A stretch of 64,000 nucleotides of DNA, taken from NCBI GenBank assembly GCA_963728125.1, contig CAVSIZ010000005.1:62001-126000 (forward strand). The letters are read 5' to 3'. The notes under the pieces were generated by a model that did no database searches, was not told the origin of the DNA, and saw nothing but the letters and a program-made list of their open reading frames with translations. The stretch's first letter is position 1, and each line of letters begins with the position of its first letter. The translations under genes were made by a program, and so were the position numbers. Positions 7,502 through 16,295 of the stretch are shown here, piece after piece. This stretch comes from CAWDCV01 sp963728125 (lineage in GTDB: Bacteria > Actinomycetota > Actinomycetes > CAWDCV01).

Positions 7502-8950
7502 TTAGTCGGTCGACCCACTCTCGAACGCAGCTGCAAGCAGCGCCTTCTGCTGCCGCTCGTGCACGGCGTGCGAGCCGACGGCTGGAGACGAGCTCGCCGG
7601 GCGGCAGATGCGCTCGAGCCGGTGCCCTTCGAGACGTGGTGTCAGGTTGAGGGCCATGTGTGGCCACGGCCCCTGGTTGGCCGGCTCGTCTTGCACCCAG
7701 AGCACCCGTGCAGCATTCGGATAGCCCGCGATCGCCCCTCGAATGGCGTCGACCGGGATCGGTGACAACCGCTCCACGCGGACGATCGCGACGTTGGCCG
7801 CCTCGCGCCGACGTCGTTCGGCCACCAGGTCCCAGTAGATGCGGCCGCTGCACAGCATCACGGTGGTGACGTCGTCGGCGTTTATGGCCTCATCGACTTC
7901 ATCCATCACTGGCTGGAACGTCGCCTCCGTGAACGCCTCCACAGGCGACGCCGCTGCCTTGAGGCGCAGCATCGACTTCGGCGTGAAGACGATCAGTGGC
8001 CGGCGATGCGGGTTGTGCGCGTGCCAGCGCAGGAGATGGAAGTAGCTCGCCGGCGTCGATGGCTGCGCGACCGTCATGTTGTCCTCAGCGCACAGCTGCA
8101 AGAAGCGCTCGATACGCGCCGACGAGTGGTCGGGGCCCTGCCCCTCGTAGCCATGCGGCAGGAGGAGAACGACGCTTGAGCGCTGCAACCACTTTTGCTC
8201 GCCGGACGAGATGAACTCGTCGACGATGGTTTGCGCTCCGTTGCCGAAGTCCCCGAACTGCGCCTCCCACAGCGTGAGCGCATCGGGTCGCGCGACCGAG
8301 TAGCCGTACTCGAAGCCCATGGCGGCGTATTCCGACAACAGGGAGTCGTAGACGTAGAAGCGCGCCTGGTCTTCGTCGAGTTGCTGCAGCGGTGTCCATT
8401 CCTCACCGGTGACGCGGTCGATGAGTACGGCATGACGCTGCACGAAGGTGCCTCGCCTGCTGTCCTGCCCGGTGAGGCGCACCGGCCGCCCCTCGATCAG
8501 CAGCGAGCCGAAGGCAAGCAGTTCGGCCATCGCCCAGTCGATGCCGCCTTCGGACGCCATCGCCGTACGACGCTGCAGGAGTGGTACGAGCTTCTGGTGG
8601 ACCTGAAAGCCCTCCGGGATCGATGTGAACGCATCGCCGATGCGCTTCACCGTCTCCAGTGACACCGCAGTCTGCGGGTCGTACGCCGGCGACGACGGTG
8701 GGAGGTCGTCGGCCGGCAGCGGGTCGGACGGCGCAGTGCTGGTGTCGCGCGTCTCGACGAAGACCTGCTCCAGGCGCTCCTGATAGTCGCGCAGCGCCTG
8801 CTCTGCCTCTTCGACGGTGATGTCGCCACGACCGATGAGTGCCTCGGTGTACAGCTTGCGCACCGATCGCTTCTGGTCGATGAGGTCATACATCTGGGGC
8901 TGCGTCATCGACGGGTCGTCACCCTCGTTGTGTCCGCGTCGCGGTAGCAC
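7502..8950 (-). CDS. kgd: Kgd C-terminal part (E1 domain), separated by a frameshift
   Basis: This is the C-terminal third of the fused 2-oxoglutarate decarboxylase/dehydrogenase. It starts in phase at the residues RRGHNEGDDPSMTQPQMYD, the E1 thiamine-diphosphate region, and continues through the transketolase-like pyrimidine-binding domain (HGYEGQGPDHSSARIERFL, HLLRWHAHNPHRRPLIVFTP) to the C-terminal E1 domain. The upstream part of the same protein is at 8905-11199 in another frame. Inserting one base between 8940 and 8941 restores TAC CGC CGA CGC GGA and one continuous protein of about 1230 residues, the normal size. I therefore treat the two segments as one gene; the break is probably a sequencing error because the enzyme is central to metabolism. 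Confidence 0.85.
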   Translation of the reverse strand: MLPRRGHNEGDDPSMTQPQMYDLIDQKRSVRKLYTEALIGRGDITVEEAEQALRDYQERLEQVFVETRDTSTAPSDPLPADDLPPSSPAYDPQTAVSLETVKRIGDAFTSIPEGFQVHQKLVPLLQRRTAMASEGGIDWAMAELLAFGSLLIEGRPVRLTGQDSRRGTFVQRHAVLIDRVTGEEWTPLQQLDEDQARFYVYDSLLSEYAAMGFEYGYSVARPDALTLWEAQFGDFGNGAQTIVDEFISSGEQKWLQRSSVVLLLPHGYEGQGPDHSSARIERFLQLCAEDNMTVAQPSTPASYFHLLRWHAHNPHRRPLIVFTPKSMLRLKAAASPVEAFTEATFQPVMDEVDEAINADDVTTVMLCSGRIYWDLVAERRRREAANVAIVRVERLSPIPVDAIRGAIAGYPNAARVLWVQDEPANQGPWPHMALNLTPRLEGHRLERICRPASSSPAVGSHAVHERQQKALLAAAFESGSTD

Positions 8951-11199
8951 AGCATGTCGATGACAACGTCCTTGTTGAACTCCTGGCGAAACTCATACGC
9001 CAGCCGAGCTACGCGTACGCAGCCCTCGGGATCGTCGCCGTTCACGTGGAAGATGGGGGCTTGCACCATGCGCGCGACGTCGGTGGCGTAGACGCTCGAG
9101 CGGCTCGCTGCTGGTGATGTCGTGAACCCGACCTGGTTGTTGACGACGACGTGAACGGTGCCGCCAGTGCGGTAACCGCGAAGCTGCGACAGGTGCAGCG
9201 TCTCGGCAACGACACCTTGGCCGGCGAATGCAGCATCGCCGTGCAGCAGCAGCGGCAGCACCGTGAAGCCCTCGTTGCCCTTGTCGAGCACGTCCTGCTT
9301 CGCCCGCACGATGCCCTCGAGGACGGGGTCAACGGCTTCGAGGTGCGACGGGTTAGCCGCGCAGGACACGGCGATGGTCGAGCCATCCTCACCGGTGAAC
9401 GTGCCCTCTGCGCCCAGGTGATACTTCACGTCGCCCGAGCCCTGCACGGACCGCGGATCCTGGTTTCCCTCGAACTCGCGGAAGATCTGCCCGTACGACT
9501 TGCCGACGATGTTGGCCAACAGGTTGAGGCGACCGCGGTGCGGCATCCCGATCGCCACCTCGTCGAGACCGTCGTGCGCCGCTTCACCGATGACCGCATC
9601 GAGGAGCGGAATCATCGACTCGCCGCCCTCGAGCGAGAAGCGCTTCTGTCCGACGTACTTGGTCTGCAGGAACGTCTCGAACGCCTCGGCCTGGTTGAGC
9701 TTTCGCAGGATGCGCAGCTGCTCCTCACGTGGTAGCCGGTCGTACGGACGCTCGACGCGCGCCTGAATCCACGCCCGCTGCTCGGGATCCTGGATGTGCA
9801 TGTACTCGATGCCGACGGTGCGGCAATACGAGTCACGCAGCACGCCGAGGATCTCGCGCAGCAGCATCATCGGACGGCCGCCGAAGCCGCCGGTGGCGAA
9901 CTCACGATCGAGGTCCCACAGCGTCAAGCCGTGGCTCTCGATCTGCAGATCCGGGTGACTGCGCTGCCGGTATTCCAGCGGGTCGGTGTCGGCCATCAGG
10001 TGACCGCGCACGCGGTAGGCGTGGATGAGCTCCTGCACGCGCGCGCCCTTGGACACCTCGTCCTCGTGGCTCGCTGTGACGTCAGGCGACCACTGGATCG
10101 GCTCGTAGGGGATCCGCAGCGATCGGAAGATGACGTCGTAGAAGTCGTCCTCGCCGAGTAGCAGTTGATGGATGCGCCGCAGGAAGTCGCCGGACTGCGC
10201 ACCCTGGATGATGCGGTGGTCGTACGTCGAGGTCAGCGTCATGATCTTGCTGACAGCGAGCCTGGCCAGCGTCTCCGGCGATGCGCCCTGATACTCCGCC
10301 GGGTACTCCATTGCGCCGACGCCGAGAATCGCGCCCTGCCCGGCCATCAGCCGGGGCACGGAGTGGACCGTGCCGATCGTGCCGGGATTAGTCAGGCTGA
10401 TCGTCGTCCCGGCGAAGTCGTCGGCGGTGAGCTTGTTGGTGCGCGCTCGGCGCACGACGTCCTCGTACGCCGACCAGAACTGCGCGAAGTCCATGGCCTC
10501 GGCGCCCTTGATCGACGGCACCAGGAGTTGACGCGTGCCGTCGGGCTTCGTGGTGTCGATCGCGAGGCCGAGGTTGACGTGCTCCGGTTTGACGAGTGAC
10601 GGCTTGCCGTCGATCACGGCGAAGCTGTCGTTCATCTCGGGCTGCTCGCGCACCGCCTGCACGAGCGCGAAACCGATGACGTGGGTGAACGAGACCTTGC
10701 CCCCACGCTTTCGGCGCAGGTGGTTGTTGATGACCGTGCGGTTGTCGATCAGCAGCTTCGCGGGGACCGCGCGAACCGACGTCGCTGTCGGTACCTCGAG
10801 GCTGGTCTCCATGTTGCTGACGACCCGAGCCGATGCGCCGCGCAGGGTAACGACGTCGGCGTCGGAGGGGACCGGGCGTTCGGACGAGGCGGGTCGCTTC
10901 GCGGGTGCGGGGCTCGGGGCCGGGGCCGACGTGGGTTTCGGCTTCGGGGCCGGCGTCGTGGCAGCGGGGGCTGGCTGGGCTGGCGCCTCTTCGGCCTTGG
11001 TCTCCCCGTCCGTACCCGTACCGATGCTGCCGTCCGCGGGCTGGTAGTCCGCGAAAAAGTCCCACCAGGCTGGGTCAACGGTCTTCGGGTCGTCGAGATA
11101 CTGCTGGTAGATCTCGTCGACAAGCCACTCGTTGGGGCCGAAGCCTGCCATCGGGTCCTGCGACGTCTGCGCCACGACGACGATCGCCCTCTTCCGCAT
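8905..11199 (-). CDS. kgd: Kgd N-terminal part: E2-like acyltransferase domain and start of E1
   Basis: This is the N-terminal two thirds of the actinobacterial Kgd/SucA fusion, which decarboxylates 2-oxoglutarate for the TCA cycle. Domain order: a short E1 N-terminal helix (FGPNEWLVDEIYQQYLDDP, about 20-40), an Ala/Pro-rich linker (about 65-110), an E2-type succinyltransferase domain (about 115-345) with SLTNPGTIGTVHSVPRLM and TYDHRIIQGAQSGDF, then the E1 domain with GDAAFAGQGVVAETLHL binding thiamine diphosphate. In the E2 active-site motif the usual D is Q after HRII, as in other Kgd proteins. The frame runs into a stop at 8905 after a one-base loss at 8940/8941. The start is the ATG at 11199; a GTG eight codons later is possible. 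DUF6104 follows downstream. Confidence 0.88.
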   Translation of the reverse strand: MRKRAIVVVAQTSQDPMAGFGPNEWLVDEIYQQYLDDPKTVDPAWWDFFADYQPADGSIGTGTDGETKAEEAPAQPAPAATTPAPKPKPTSAPAPSPAPAKRPASSERPVPSDADVVTLRGASARVVSNMETSLEVPTATSVRAVPAKLLIDNRTVINNHLRRKRGGKVSFTHVIGFALVQAVREQPEMNDSFAVIDGKPSLVKPEHVNLGLAIDTTKPDGTRQLLVPSIKGAEAMDFAQFWSAYEDVVRRARTNKLTADDFAGTTISLTNPGTIGTVHSVPRLMAGQGAILGVGAMEYPAEYQGASPETLARLAVSKIMTLTSTYDHRIIQGAQSGDFLRRIHQLLLGEDDFYDVIFRSLRIPYEPIQWSPDVTASHEDEVSKGARVQELIHAYRVRGHLMADTDPLEYRQRSHPDLQIESHGLTLWDLDREFATGGFGGRPMMLLREILGVLRDSYCRTVGIEYMHIQDPEQRAWIQARVERPYDRLPREEQLRILRKLNQAEAFETFLQTKYVGQKRFSLEGGESMIPLLDAVIGEAAHDGLDEVAIGMPHRGRLNLLANIVGKSYGQIFREFEGNQDPRSVQGSGDVKYHLGAEGTFTGEDGSTIAVSCAANPSHLEAVDPVLEGIVRAKQDVLDKGNEGFTVLPLLLHGDAAFAGQGVVAETLHLSQLRGYRTGGTVHVVVNNQVGFTTSPAASRSSVYATDVARMVQAPIFHVNGDDPEGCVRVARLAYEFRQEFNKDVVIDMLCYRDADTTRVTTRR

Positions 11200-11226
11200 T
11201 GAAGGGTTACCTGGGTGACATCCAGG

Positions 11227-12444
11227 CTACGGGGGTGTCGTATCGGCTGTCGCCGACGACCGTTCCCTCAGCGCTGGGGACAGCACCACGATGCCAGCGG
11301 CGAGCAGGCCGACGATGAGCAACGCCCGATCGAGGCCGATGGCTTCGGCGGCGTACCCGATGATCGGCGGGCCGAGGAGGAAGCCGCCGTACCCGATCGT
11401 CGACACGGCAGCGATGGCGTCGGCCGAGCGGCCCGGTGTATCACCGGCGGCACTCATCGCCGCCGGGAAGGTGAGAGCGACACCGAGACCCCACAGCGCA
11501 CAACCGATCAGGGCGCTCACGAGACCCGGCCCGAGCACGGCCAGCACCACGCCGACGAGGGCCGCGAAACCGCCGAGCCGGACGGCGCCGACCCGCCCCA
11601 GCCGGGCGATCGTGGGCGTCCCGACGAATCGGCCGATCATCATCGCCGACGCGAAGACGGCGTATCCCACGGCGGCGACCGACTGTGCCAGGTCACGGGT
11701 GTCCGCGAGCATCAGGGCCAGCCAGTCCACGGCTGCGCCTTCAGTGAACGTCGCGCAGATGGTGATGAGGCCGAGCAGCGCGAGGTGGGTTGACAGCAGG
11801 CGCCCGCGCTTCGCCGGCGCGTGGTCGTCCCCGCCGTCGGGTTGCCAGACCGCCGGCCGATCATCGACGAACAGCCGCAGGACCACGAGCAGGACAGCGG
11901 CGGCGATGAGCGCAACAAGCCCGAAGTGGACGGCGAGCGGCAGGCCGGCAGCAGCGGCCAGGGCACCGATGCCAGCGCCGATGACGCCGCCGGCGCTCCA
12001 GGCAGCGTGATAGCGCGGCATCCACGCCCGCCCCGCGCGCTGCTCCACAGCGTGCCCATGCACGTTCATCGCGACGTCCCACGACCCGAAGCCGGCGCCG
12101 TAGACGAGAAGGATCGCCGCGAGCGCGAGCACGCCCGGCGCATACGGGATGACGGCGAGCATGGCCATGCACGTCAGCGCCGTCACGAGCACCACGGTGC
12201 GACTGCTCCAGCGCTGCGTGGCCCGGCCCGTTACGGGCATCACCAGCAGCGAGCCGACCGCCATGGCGAGGACGGCGAGGCCGAGCTGGCCGGTGGAGGC
12301 GTCCACCTGGTCCCGGACGGCGGGGATGCGTGACGCCCAGGTGCCTGCGTTGGTGCCGCTGAGCGCGAACACGACGCCGGTCGCAAGCGCCGCTCGCTTC
12401 AGCCGCCGCGCCTCGATGTCAGGCTGGGTATCGGCGGCGGTCAT
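11227..12444 (-). CDS. MFS transporter, 12 transmembrane segments
   Basis: This 405-residue major facilitator superfamily protein has about twelve hydrophobic segments and the loop motif PVTGRATQRWSSRTVVL between segments 2 and 3. The opening RAALATGVVFALSGTNAGTW and the pattern AAVSTIGYGGFLLGPPIIGY resemble the YbjJ/fucose-permease-like branch, whose members include sugar and drug transporters; the substrate cannot be assigned. The ATG at 12444 is preceded on the minus strand by TACGCT ten bases upstream, compatible with a very short leader. The gene ends 27 bp before the kgd start on the same strand, so read-through into kgd is possible. Confidence 0.85.
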   Translation of the reverse strand: MTAADTQPDIEARRLKRAALATGVVFALSGTNAGTWASRIPAVRDQVDASTGQLGLAVLAMAVGSLLVMPVTGRATQRWSSRTVVLVTALTCMAMLAVIPYAPGVLALAAILLVYGAGFGSWDVAMNVHGHAVEQRAGRAWMPRYHAAWSAGGVIGAGIGALAAAAGLPLAVHFGLVALIAAAVLLVVLRLFVDDRPAVWQPDGGDDHAPAKRGRLLSTHLALLGLITICATFTEGAAVDWLALMLADTRDLAQSVAAVGYAVFASAMMIGRFVGTPTIARLGRVGAVRLGGFAALVGVVLAVLGPGLVSALIGCALWGLGVALTFPAAMSAAGDTPGRSADAIAAVSTIGYGGFLLGPPIIGYAAEAIGLDRALLIVGLLAAGIVVLSPALRERSSATADTTPP

Positions 12445-12531
12445 GGTTCCGCCCAGCGTACGTTCCCCGTCTCCTGCCCCCTGTCCGTTGCGAGAGGTGG
12501 GCGAGGTGCGGGCGCGAGCGGGCGGTGTCGG

Positions 12532-13281
12532 CTAGGTGATGTCGCGCCGGACCGTGAGGAGCTGGGCAGCGAAGGCGAGTGCGAGTCCGTACGCGAGGAA
12601 CACCAGCCCGCCGCCCCACGGCGGCAGCAGATCGCCGGTGGTGACGTTGGCCTGCACCATGGCGCTGGCCGCGCCTCCGGGGAACCACTTGCCGATCTCG
12701 GGAAGCAGGTTGATGACCAGCGCCTCGACGACCAGCACCCAGACCAGGGCGCCGACGACGGCCGCGATCTGGTTACGCAGCAGTGCCCCGACCGCGACGC
12801 CGACGACGGCGTAGAGCGCGAGCGTGACGAGGCCGGCGAGCAGGATCGCTGGCACGTCGACGCCGGCAGCCAGCGTCTCGACGCCGCGCAGCCGCAGCAG
12901 TGGGAACGCGAGCACCAGGGTCAGCGCGACGGCCGCAACCCCGAACAAGAAGCCCAGGATCGCGTACGCGATGAGCTTGGCGGCGATGACACGGCCGCGT
13001 CGGGGCTCCACGAGAAACGTTGCCGACACCGTCTGATGGCGATACTCACCGGTCATTCCGAGGATGCCGAGGATCAGCGGGAACAGGTAGGCGGCCCCCG
13101 CGCTGGCGAAGACGTTGCGCTGAGTGAACTGGCTGTCGATGGGCGGTGTCTCGTCGGTCCCCGCGAAGCCGACGTTGAGCGACACATTCAGGGCCGTGAG
13201 GAGAAGCGTCGCGAGAAGAAGCCACCACACCGTCCGTGTCGTCCGGACCTTGAGGAGCTCGGCGCTCACCAGCCGGGTCAC
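12532..13281 (-). CDS. ABC-2 type transporter permease subunit
   Basis: This 249-residue protein has about six hydrophobic segments (WWLLLATLLLTALNVSL, YLFPLILGILGMTGEY, LIAYAILGFLFGVAAVALTL, VPAILLAGLVTLALYAVV, AAVVGALVWVLVVEALVI, LVFLAYGLALAFAAQLL). An amphipathic opening, TRLVSAELLKVRTTRT, is typical of ABC-2 exporters with a separate ATPase. The GTG start at 13281 overlaps the stop of the ATPase gene as GTGA, so the two are translationally coupled and should form one exporter. The phrase GEYRHQTVSATFLVEPRRGR in the first cytoplasmic loop occurs in the NatB/BcrB-like group. Substrate unknown. Confidence 0.88.
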   Translation of the reverse strand: MTRLVSAELLKVRTTRTVWWLLLATLLLTALNVSLNVGFAGTDETPPIDSQFTQRNVFASAGAAYLFPLILGILGMTGEYRHQTVSATFLVEPRRGRVIAAKLIAYAILGFLFGVAAVALTLVLAFPLLRLRGVETLAAGVDVPAILLAGLVTLALYAVVGVAVGALLRNQIAAVVGALVWVLVVEALVINLLPEIGKWFPGGAASAMVQANVTTGDLLPPWGGGLVFLAYGLALAFAAQLLTVRRDIT

Positions 13282-14186
13282 TGCATGCCTCCCTGCGTTG
13301 TCAGCTCGAGGAAGACCTGTTCGAGGTCGGAATGCTGCGGTGTCAGCTCGTGCAGCTCGACCTCCTCCCGTAGCGCGACGCGCCCGACGGTGGCACTGTC
13401 GGCTCCCGTGACGACCAGCACGTCGGGCTCGTCGCCGAACTCCGCGACGTATCCCTGGTCGGCGAGGGCGCGCCGTAGCCGTCCCACATGCGGCGTACGC
13501 ACCCGCACGACTCCGTCCCCGACGGTGAGATCGGCCAGCCGTGACTGCCGGACGAGCTGGCCGCGGGCGATGATGACGACCTGGTCAACGGTCTGCGCCA
13601 CCTCGGACAGCACGTGACTCGAGATGAGGACGGTGCGTCCCTGGTCGGCGAGGAAGCGCAGGAAGCCTCGCAGCCACGCGATCCCTTCGGGGTCCAGTCC
13701 GTTCGCCGGCTCGTCGAGCACCAGAACCTGCGGGTCGCCAATCAGCGCCGAAGCGAGAGCAAGCCGTTGCCGCATCCCCATCGAGAACCCGCCGACGCGC
13801 CGGGACGCGGCATCGGACAGTCCGACCTGGGCGAGCACCTCGTCGGCGCGGCCGTCGGGCAGCCCGGCACCGCGGCAGAGCACGCGCAGGTGGTCGCGAG
13901 CGCGCCGGCCCGGGTGGAAGCTCGACGCCTCCAGGGCGGCGCCAACGGTTCGGGTGGGGTCCGACAGCTGGGCGTAGTGGCGACCTCCGATCGTGGCACT
14001 GCCCGCGTCAGGCGTTACCAGCCCGAGCAGCATCCGCAGCGTTGTCGTCTTGCCGGCGCCGTTCGGCCCGAGGAACCCCGTCACGGTTCCGGGTTGGACG
14101 GCGAAGCCGAGATCGTCGACGGCTCGGATGTCGCCGAAGTTCTTGGTCAGGCCGATCACTTCGATGGCCGCGCCTTCGGTGGACAC
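13278..14186 (-). CDS. ABC transporter ATP-binding subunit (CcmA/NatA-like)
   Basis: This 302-residue ATPase has Walker A GPNGAGKTT at about 40-48, the signature FSMGMRQ at 134-140, Walker B VLVLDEP at 154-160 and the switch histidine at 191, followed by a C-terminal domain of about 80 residues usual in exporters of the ABC-2 class. The open frame continues far upstream, but the GTG at 14186 (STEGAAIEVIGLTK) has GGGAGG five bases upstream and fits the family start. It is the first gene of a two-gene exporter operon. The pair may export a drug, lipid or peptide; nothing in the sequence decides which. Confidence 0.92.
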   Translation of the reverse strand: MSTEGAAIEVIGLTKNFGDIRAVDDLGFAVQPGTVTGFLGPNGAGKTTTLRMLLGLVTPDAGSATIGGRHYAQLSDPTRTVGAALEASSFHPGRRARDHLRVLCRGAGLPDGRADEVLAQVGLSDAASRRVGGFSMGMRQRLALASALIGDPQVLVLDEPANGLDPEGIAWLRGFLRFLADQGRTVLISSHVLSEVAQTVDQVVIIARGQLVRQSRLADLTVGDGVVRVRTPHVGRLRRALADQGYVAEFGDEPDVLVVTGADSATVGRVALREEVELHELTPQHSDLEQVFLELTTQGGMQ

Positions 14187-14312
14187 CGATGCCTCCCTGT
14201 GGCCGCTGTCGCTTGCCCTGTCGCGGAACCCATCCTGTCGGGAGACGATCAGGCAGCCGTCGGCCGGGGGGACGATGCCGCGCTCCTCCAGGCGAACGAT
14301 GAAGGGAGTCCA

Positions 14313-14507
14313 GTGAACGACCAGAGCACACCAGCGCCGGTGACCGCGGATCCTCCGGAACCCCCGGCGACCGACGACAATGGGGCCACTCCGGCCGAAC
14401 TTGTCGATGCCATGGAGGAGCGTGTCTTCTCCGAGAAAGGGAACCCTGCCCAGGAGGCGGAACAGGAGCCGGCGCAGGACGAGCCGGATGAGGAGCCGCC
14501 CGAGTAG
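14313..14507 (+). CDS. small acidic, proline-rich hypothetical protein
   Basis: I do not recognise this 64-residue protein. It is rich in Pro, Glu, Asp and Ala, has no hydrophobic segment and is predicted to be disordered except for a short helix around ATPAELVDAMEERVFSEKG. The GTG at 14313 has GGGAG four bases upstream, which is the main support for translation. It lies divergent from the ABC operon and ends 52 bp before the antiporter gene on the same strand, so it could be the first gene of that transcript. It may be a spurious reading frame. Confidence 0.5.
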   Translation: MNDQSTPAPVTADPPEPPATDDNGATPAELVDAMEERVFSEKGNPAQEAEQEPAQDEPDEEPPE

Positions 14508-14559
14508 GCAAGCGCCGCGGTCGAGCTCGCCCGGCGACGAGAACGACGAAACGGACGAG

Positions 14560-15858
14560 ATGATCTTCGACCTCGTGTTCCTGGCCGCGGGCGCGGGCGC
14601 ACTCCTCGCCGCAGTGCTCCCTCGCATCCTTTCCGGGCGGCCGTTTTCGCTGCCGCTGGTGTTCCTCGGCGCCGGACTGCTGCTGTTCGTCCTGCCACTC
14701 GGCTTGCCACGCCCCGACCCAGTGGCGTATCGCAGCTGGGTCGAACACACCACCGAGGTCGTCGTCATCGTGTCGCTGATGGGCGCGGGCCTGGCCCTCA
14801 GCCGCCCGGTCGGCTGGCACGCCTGGCGGAGCACCTGGCGGTTGCTTGGCATCGCGATGCCGCTGACAGTTGCCGGCGTCGCCGCCGTGGCGTACGGCGT
14901 GCTCGACTGGCCGCTTGCGGCGGCGCTACTGATCGGCGCGGTGCTCGCGCCAACGGATCCGGTACTCGCCTCCGATGTGCAGGTTGGAGAACCGACGGAC
15001 GATCCCGAGGCCGAGGACGAGGTGCGCTTCGCCTTGACATCCGAGGCCGGACTGAACGACGGGCTGGCGTTCCCACTCGTGTACGGCGCGATCGCGATTG
15101 CGCTCGCCGGGACGGGCACGTCGTGGGTCGGTGGATGGCTACTCGGCGAGGTGATTTACAAGATCGGCGCGGGCGTTGCGATTGGTTACATCGTCGGGCG
15201 CATCCTGGCTGCGCTGTTCTTCCGCAGCTCACAACAGCAACTGCGCCTGTCCGAGCACTCGGAAGGGTTCGTGGCGTTGGCGGCCACGTTCTTCACCTAC
15301 GGCGTTGCTGAGGTCGCGCAGGCGTACGGCTTCATCGCCGTCTTCGTCGCCGCCTGCACGATCCGGGCGGCGGAGCGCGCCCACGGCTACCACCAGGTCC
15401 TGCACAACTTCATCGAGCAGGTCGAGCGGCTCGCGGTGGCCTGGCTCTTGCTGCTCGTCGGGGGGGCACTGGTGACCGGAGCGGTCGGGGAGTTCGGATG
15501 GTCGTCGGTGATCGTGGCAATCGCCGTCGTCTTCGTCATTCGACCGCTTGCGGCATGGCTGTCCCTGCTCGGAGGCCGGACGGGACGGCGGGAGCGCCTC
15601 GTCATCGCCTTCTTCGGGATCCGCGGGATCGGCTCGCTGTACTACCTCGCGTACGCGCTCGGGGCTGCGTCGTTCGTCGTTCCCGAGGACGAGCTGTGGT
15701 CCGTCGTCCTCTCGACCGTCGTGCTGTCGGTCGTGGTGCACGGCGTGACGGCCACCCCGATCATGAACCGGCTCGATCTCCTGCGTCGGGCTCACGCGGA
15801 ACGGCGGCTCGGGACCGAGGAGCCGGCTACATCTGAGGTCGCGCGGCAGCCGCTCTAG
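14560..15858 (+). CDS. CPA1-type cation/proton antiporter (NhaP-like)
   Basis: This 432-residue membrane protein has about twelve hydrophobic segments. The ion-binding region reads AVLAPTDPVLASDVQVGEP and is followed by EAGLNDGLAFPLVYGAI, both signatures of the monovalent cation:proton antiporter-1 family, which exchanges Na+ or K+ for protons. The open frame extends upstream with a basic stretch, but the ATG at 14560 (MIFDLVFLAAG) starts at the first membrane segment and is preferred. The Shine-Dalgarno sequence is weak (GGACGAG). The long C-terminal cytoplasmic regulatory domain of some relatives is absent. A second antiporter of this class is at 39776-40984. Confidence 0.88.
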   Translation: MIFDLVFLAAGAGALLAAVLPRILSGRPFSLPLVFLGAGLLLFVLPLGLPRPDPVAYRSWVEHTTEVVVIVSLMGAGLALSRPVGWHAWRSTWRLLGIAMPLTVAGVAAVAYGVLDWPLAAALLIGAVLAPTDPVLASDVQVGEPTDDPEAEDEVRFALTSEAGLNDGLAFPLVYGAIAIALAGTGTSWVGGWLLGEVIYKIGAGVAIGYIVGRILAALFFRSSQQQLRLSEHSEGFVALAATFFTYGVAEVAQAYGFIAVFVAACTIRAAERAHGYHQVLHNFIEQVERLAVAWLLLLVGGALVTGAVGEFGWSSVIVAIAVVFVIRPLAAWLSLLGGRTGRRERLVIAFFGIRGIGSLYYLAYALGAASFVVPEDELWSVVLSTVVLSVVVHGVTATPIMNRLDLLRRAHAERRLGTEEPATSEVARQPL

Positions 15859-15865
15859 GCGGCGC

Positions 15866-16252
15866 CTATCCGCGTCGTGGCGGTGGCCCCCACCGCGACC
15901 AGCGAGTGGCCATCCACAGCCAGATCAGCGGCAGCAGCACCCAACCGCCGCTGGAGGCGATGAGAAACAGCAGCAGGACGAAGACCAGCACGGGCGCGAG
16001 CACGGGGTACGGGCCGCGTGGTCGCGACCGCGGTCGAGCGCGAACCGGGAGCGGTCGGGGCAGGTCGGCGAACAGGATGTCGAGCTCGGGCTGCGTGCGG
16101 GCCGAGAGCGCGGCTGACGCCCGCTCGTCGAACTCCGTGTCGTCGATCCGACCGGCCGCGAAGTGATCCCCCAGCTCGCGTACCGCGACATCGCGTTCGG
16201 CGTCCCCGATGCGCATCGGCATTCTGCCTTCGTGCCGGGTCAGGTCCGCCAT
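15866..16252 (-). CDS. DUF1707 domain membrane protein
   Basis: This 128-residue protein has an N-terminal DUF1707 (SHOCT-like) domain of about 50 residues: MRIGDAERDVAVRELGDHF, then GRIDDTEFDERASAAL and a final DILFADLP. A basic, proline-rich linker and two hydrophobic segments at about 85-120 follow, so the small domain is anchored to the membrane. DUF1707 is widespread in actinobacteria and its function is unknown. The ATG at 16252 has GGAGG seven bases upstream. The gene converges on the antiporter gene, with 7 bp between the stops. Confidence 0.85.
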   Translation of the reverse strand: MADLTRHEGRMPMRIGDAERDVAVRELGDHFAAGRIDDTEFDERASAALSARTQPELDILFADLPRPLPVRARPRSRPRGPYPVLAPVLVFVLLLFLIASSGGWVLLPLIWLWMATRWSRWGPPPRRG

Positions 16253-16295
16253 GATCGTGCCTCCGCGAGGTAATGCTGTAATCCACCGTGCTCTG

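Noticed and set aside
12419..12688. A minus-strand frame in the gap between the MFS and ABC permease genes
   Set aside because: It lies mostly over the permease C-terminus and is Arg-rich shadow sequence without a ribosome site.
13278..15119. A 613-residue minus-strand reading frame covering the ABC ATPase and the antiporter region
   Set aside because: Only the part from the GTG at 14186 is ATPase-like. The rest is antisense to the antiporter gene and has no family pattern.
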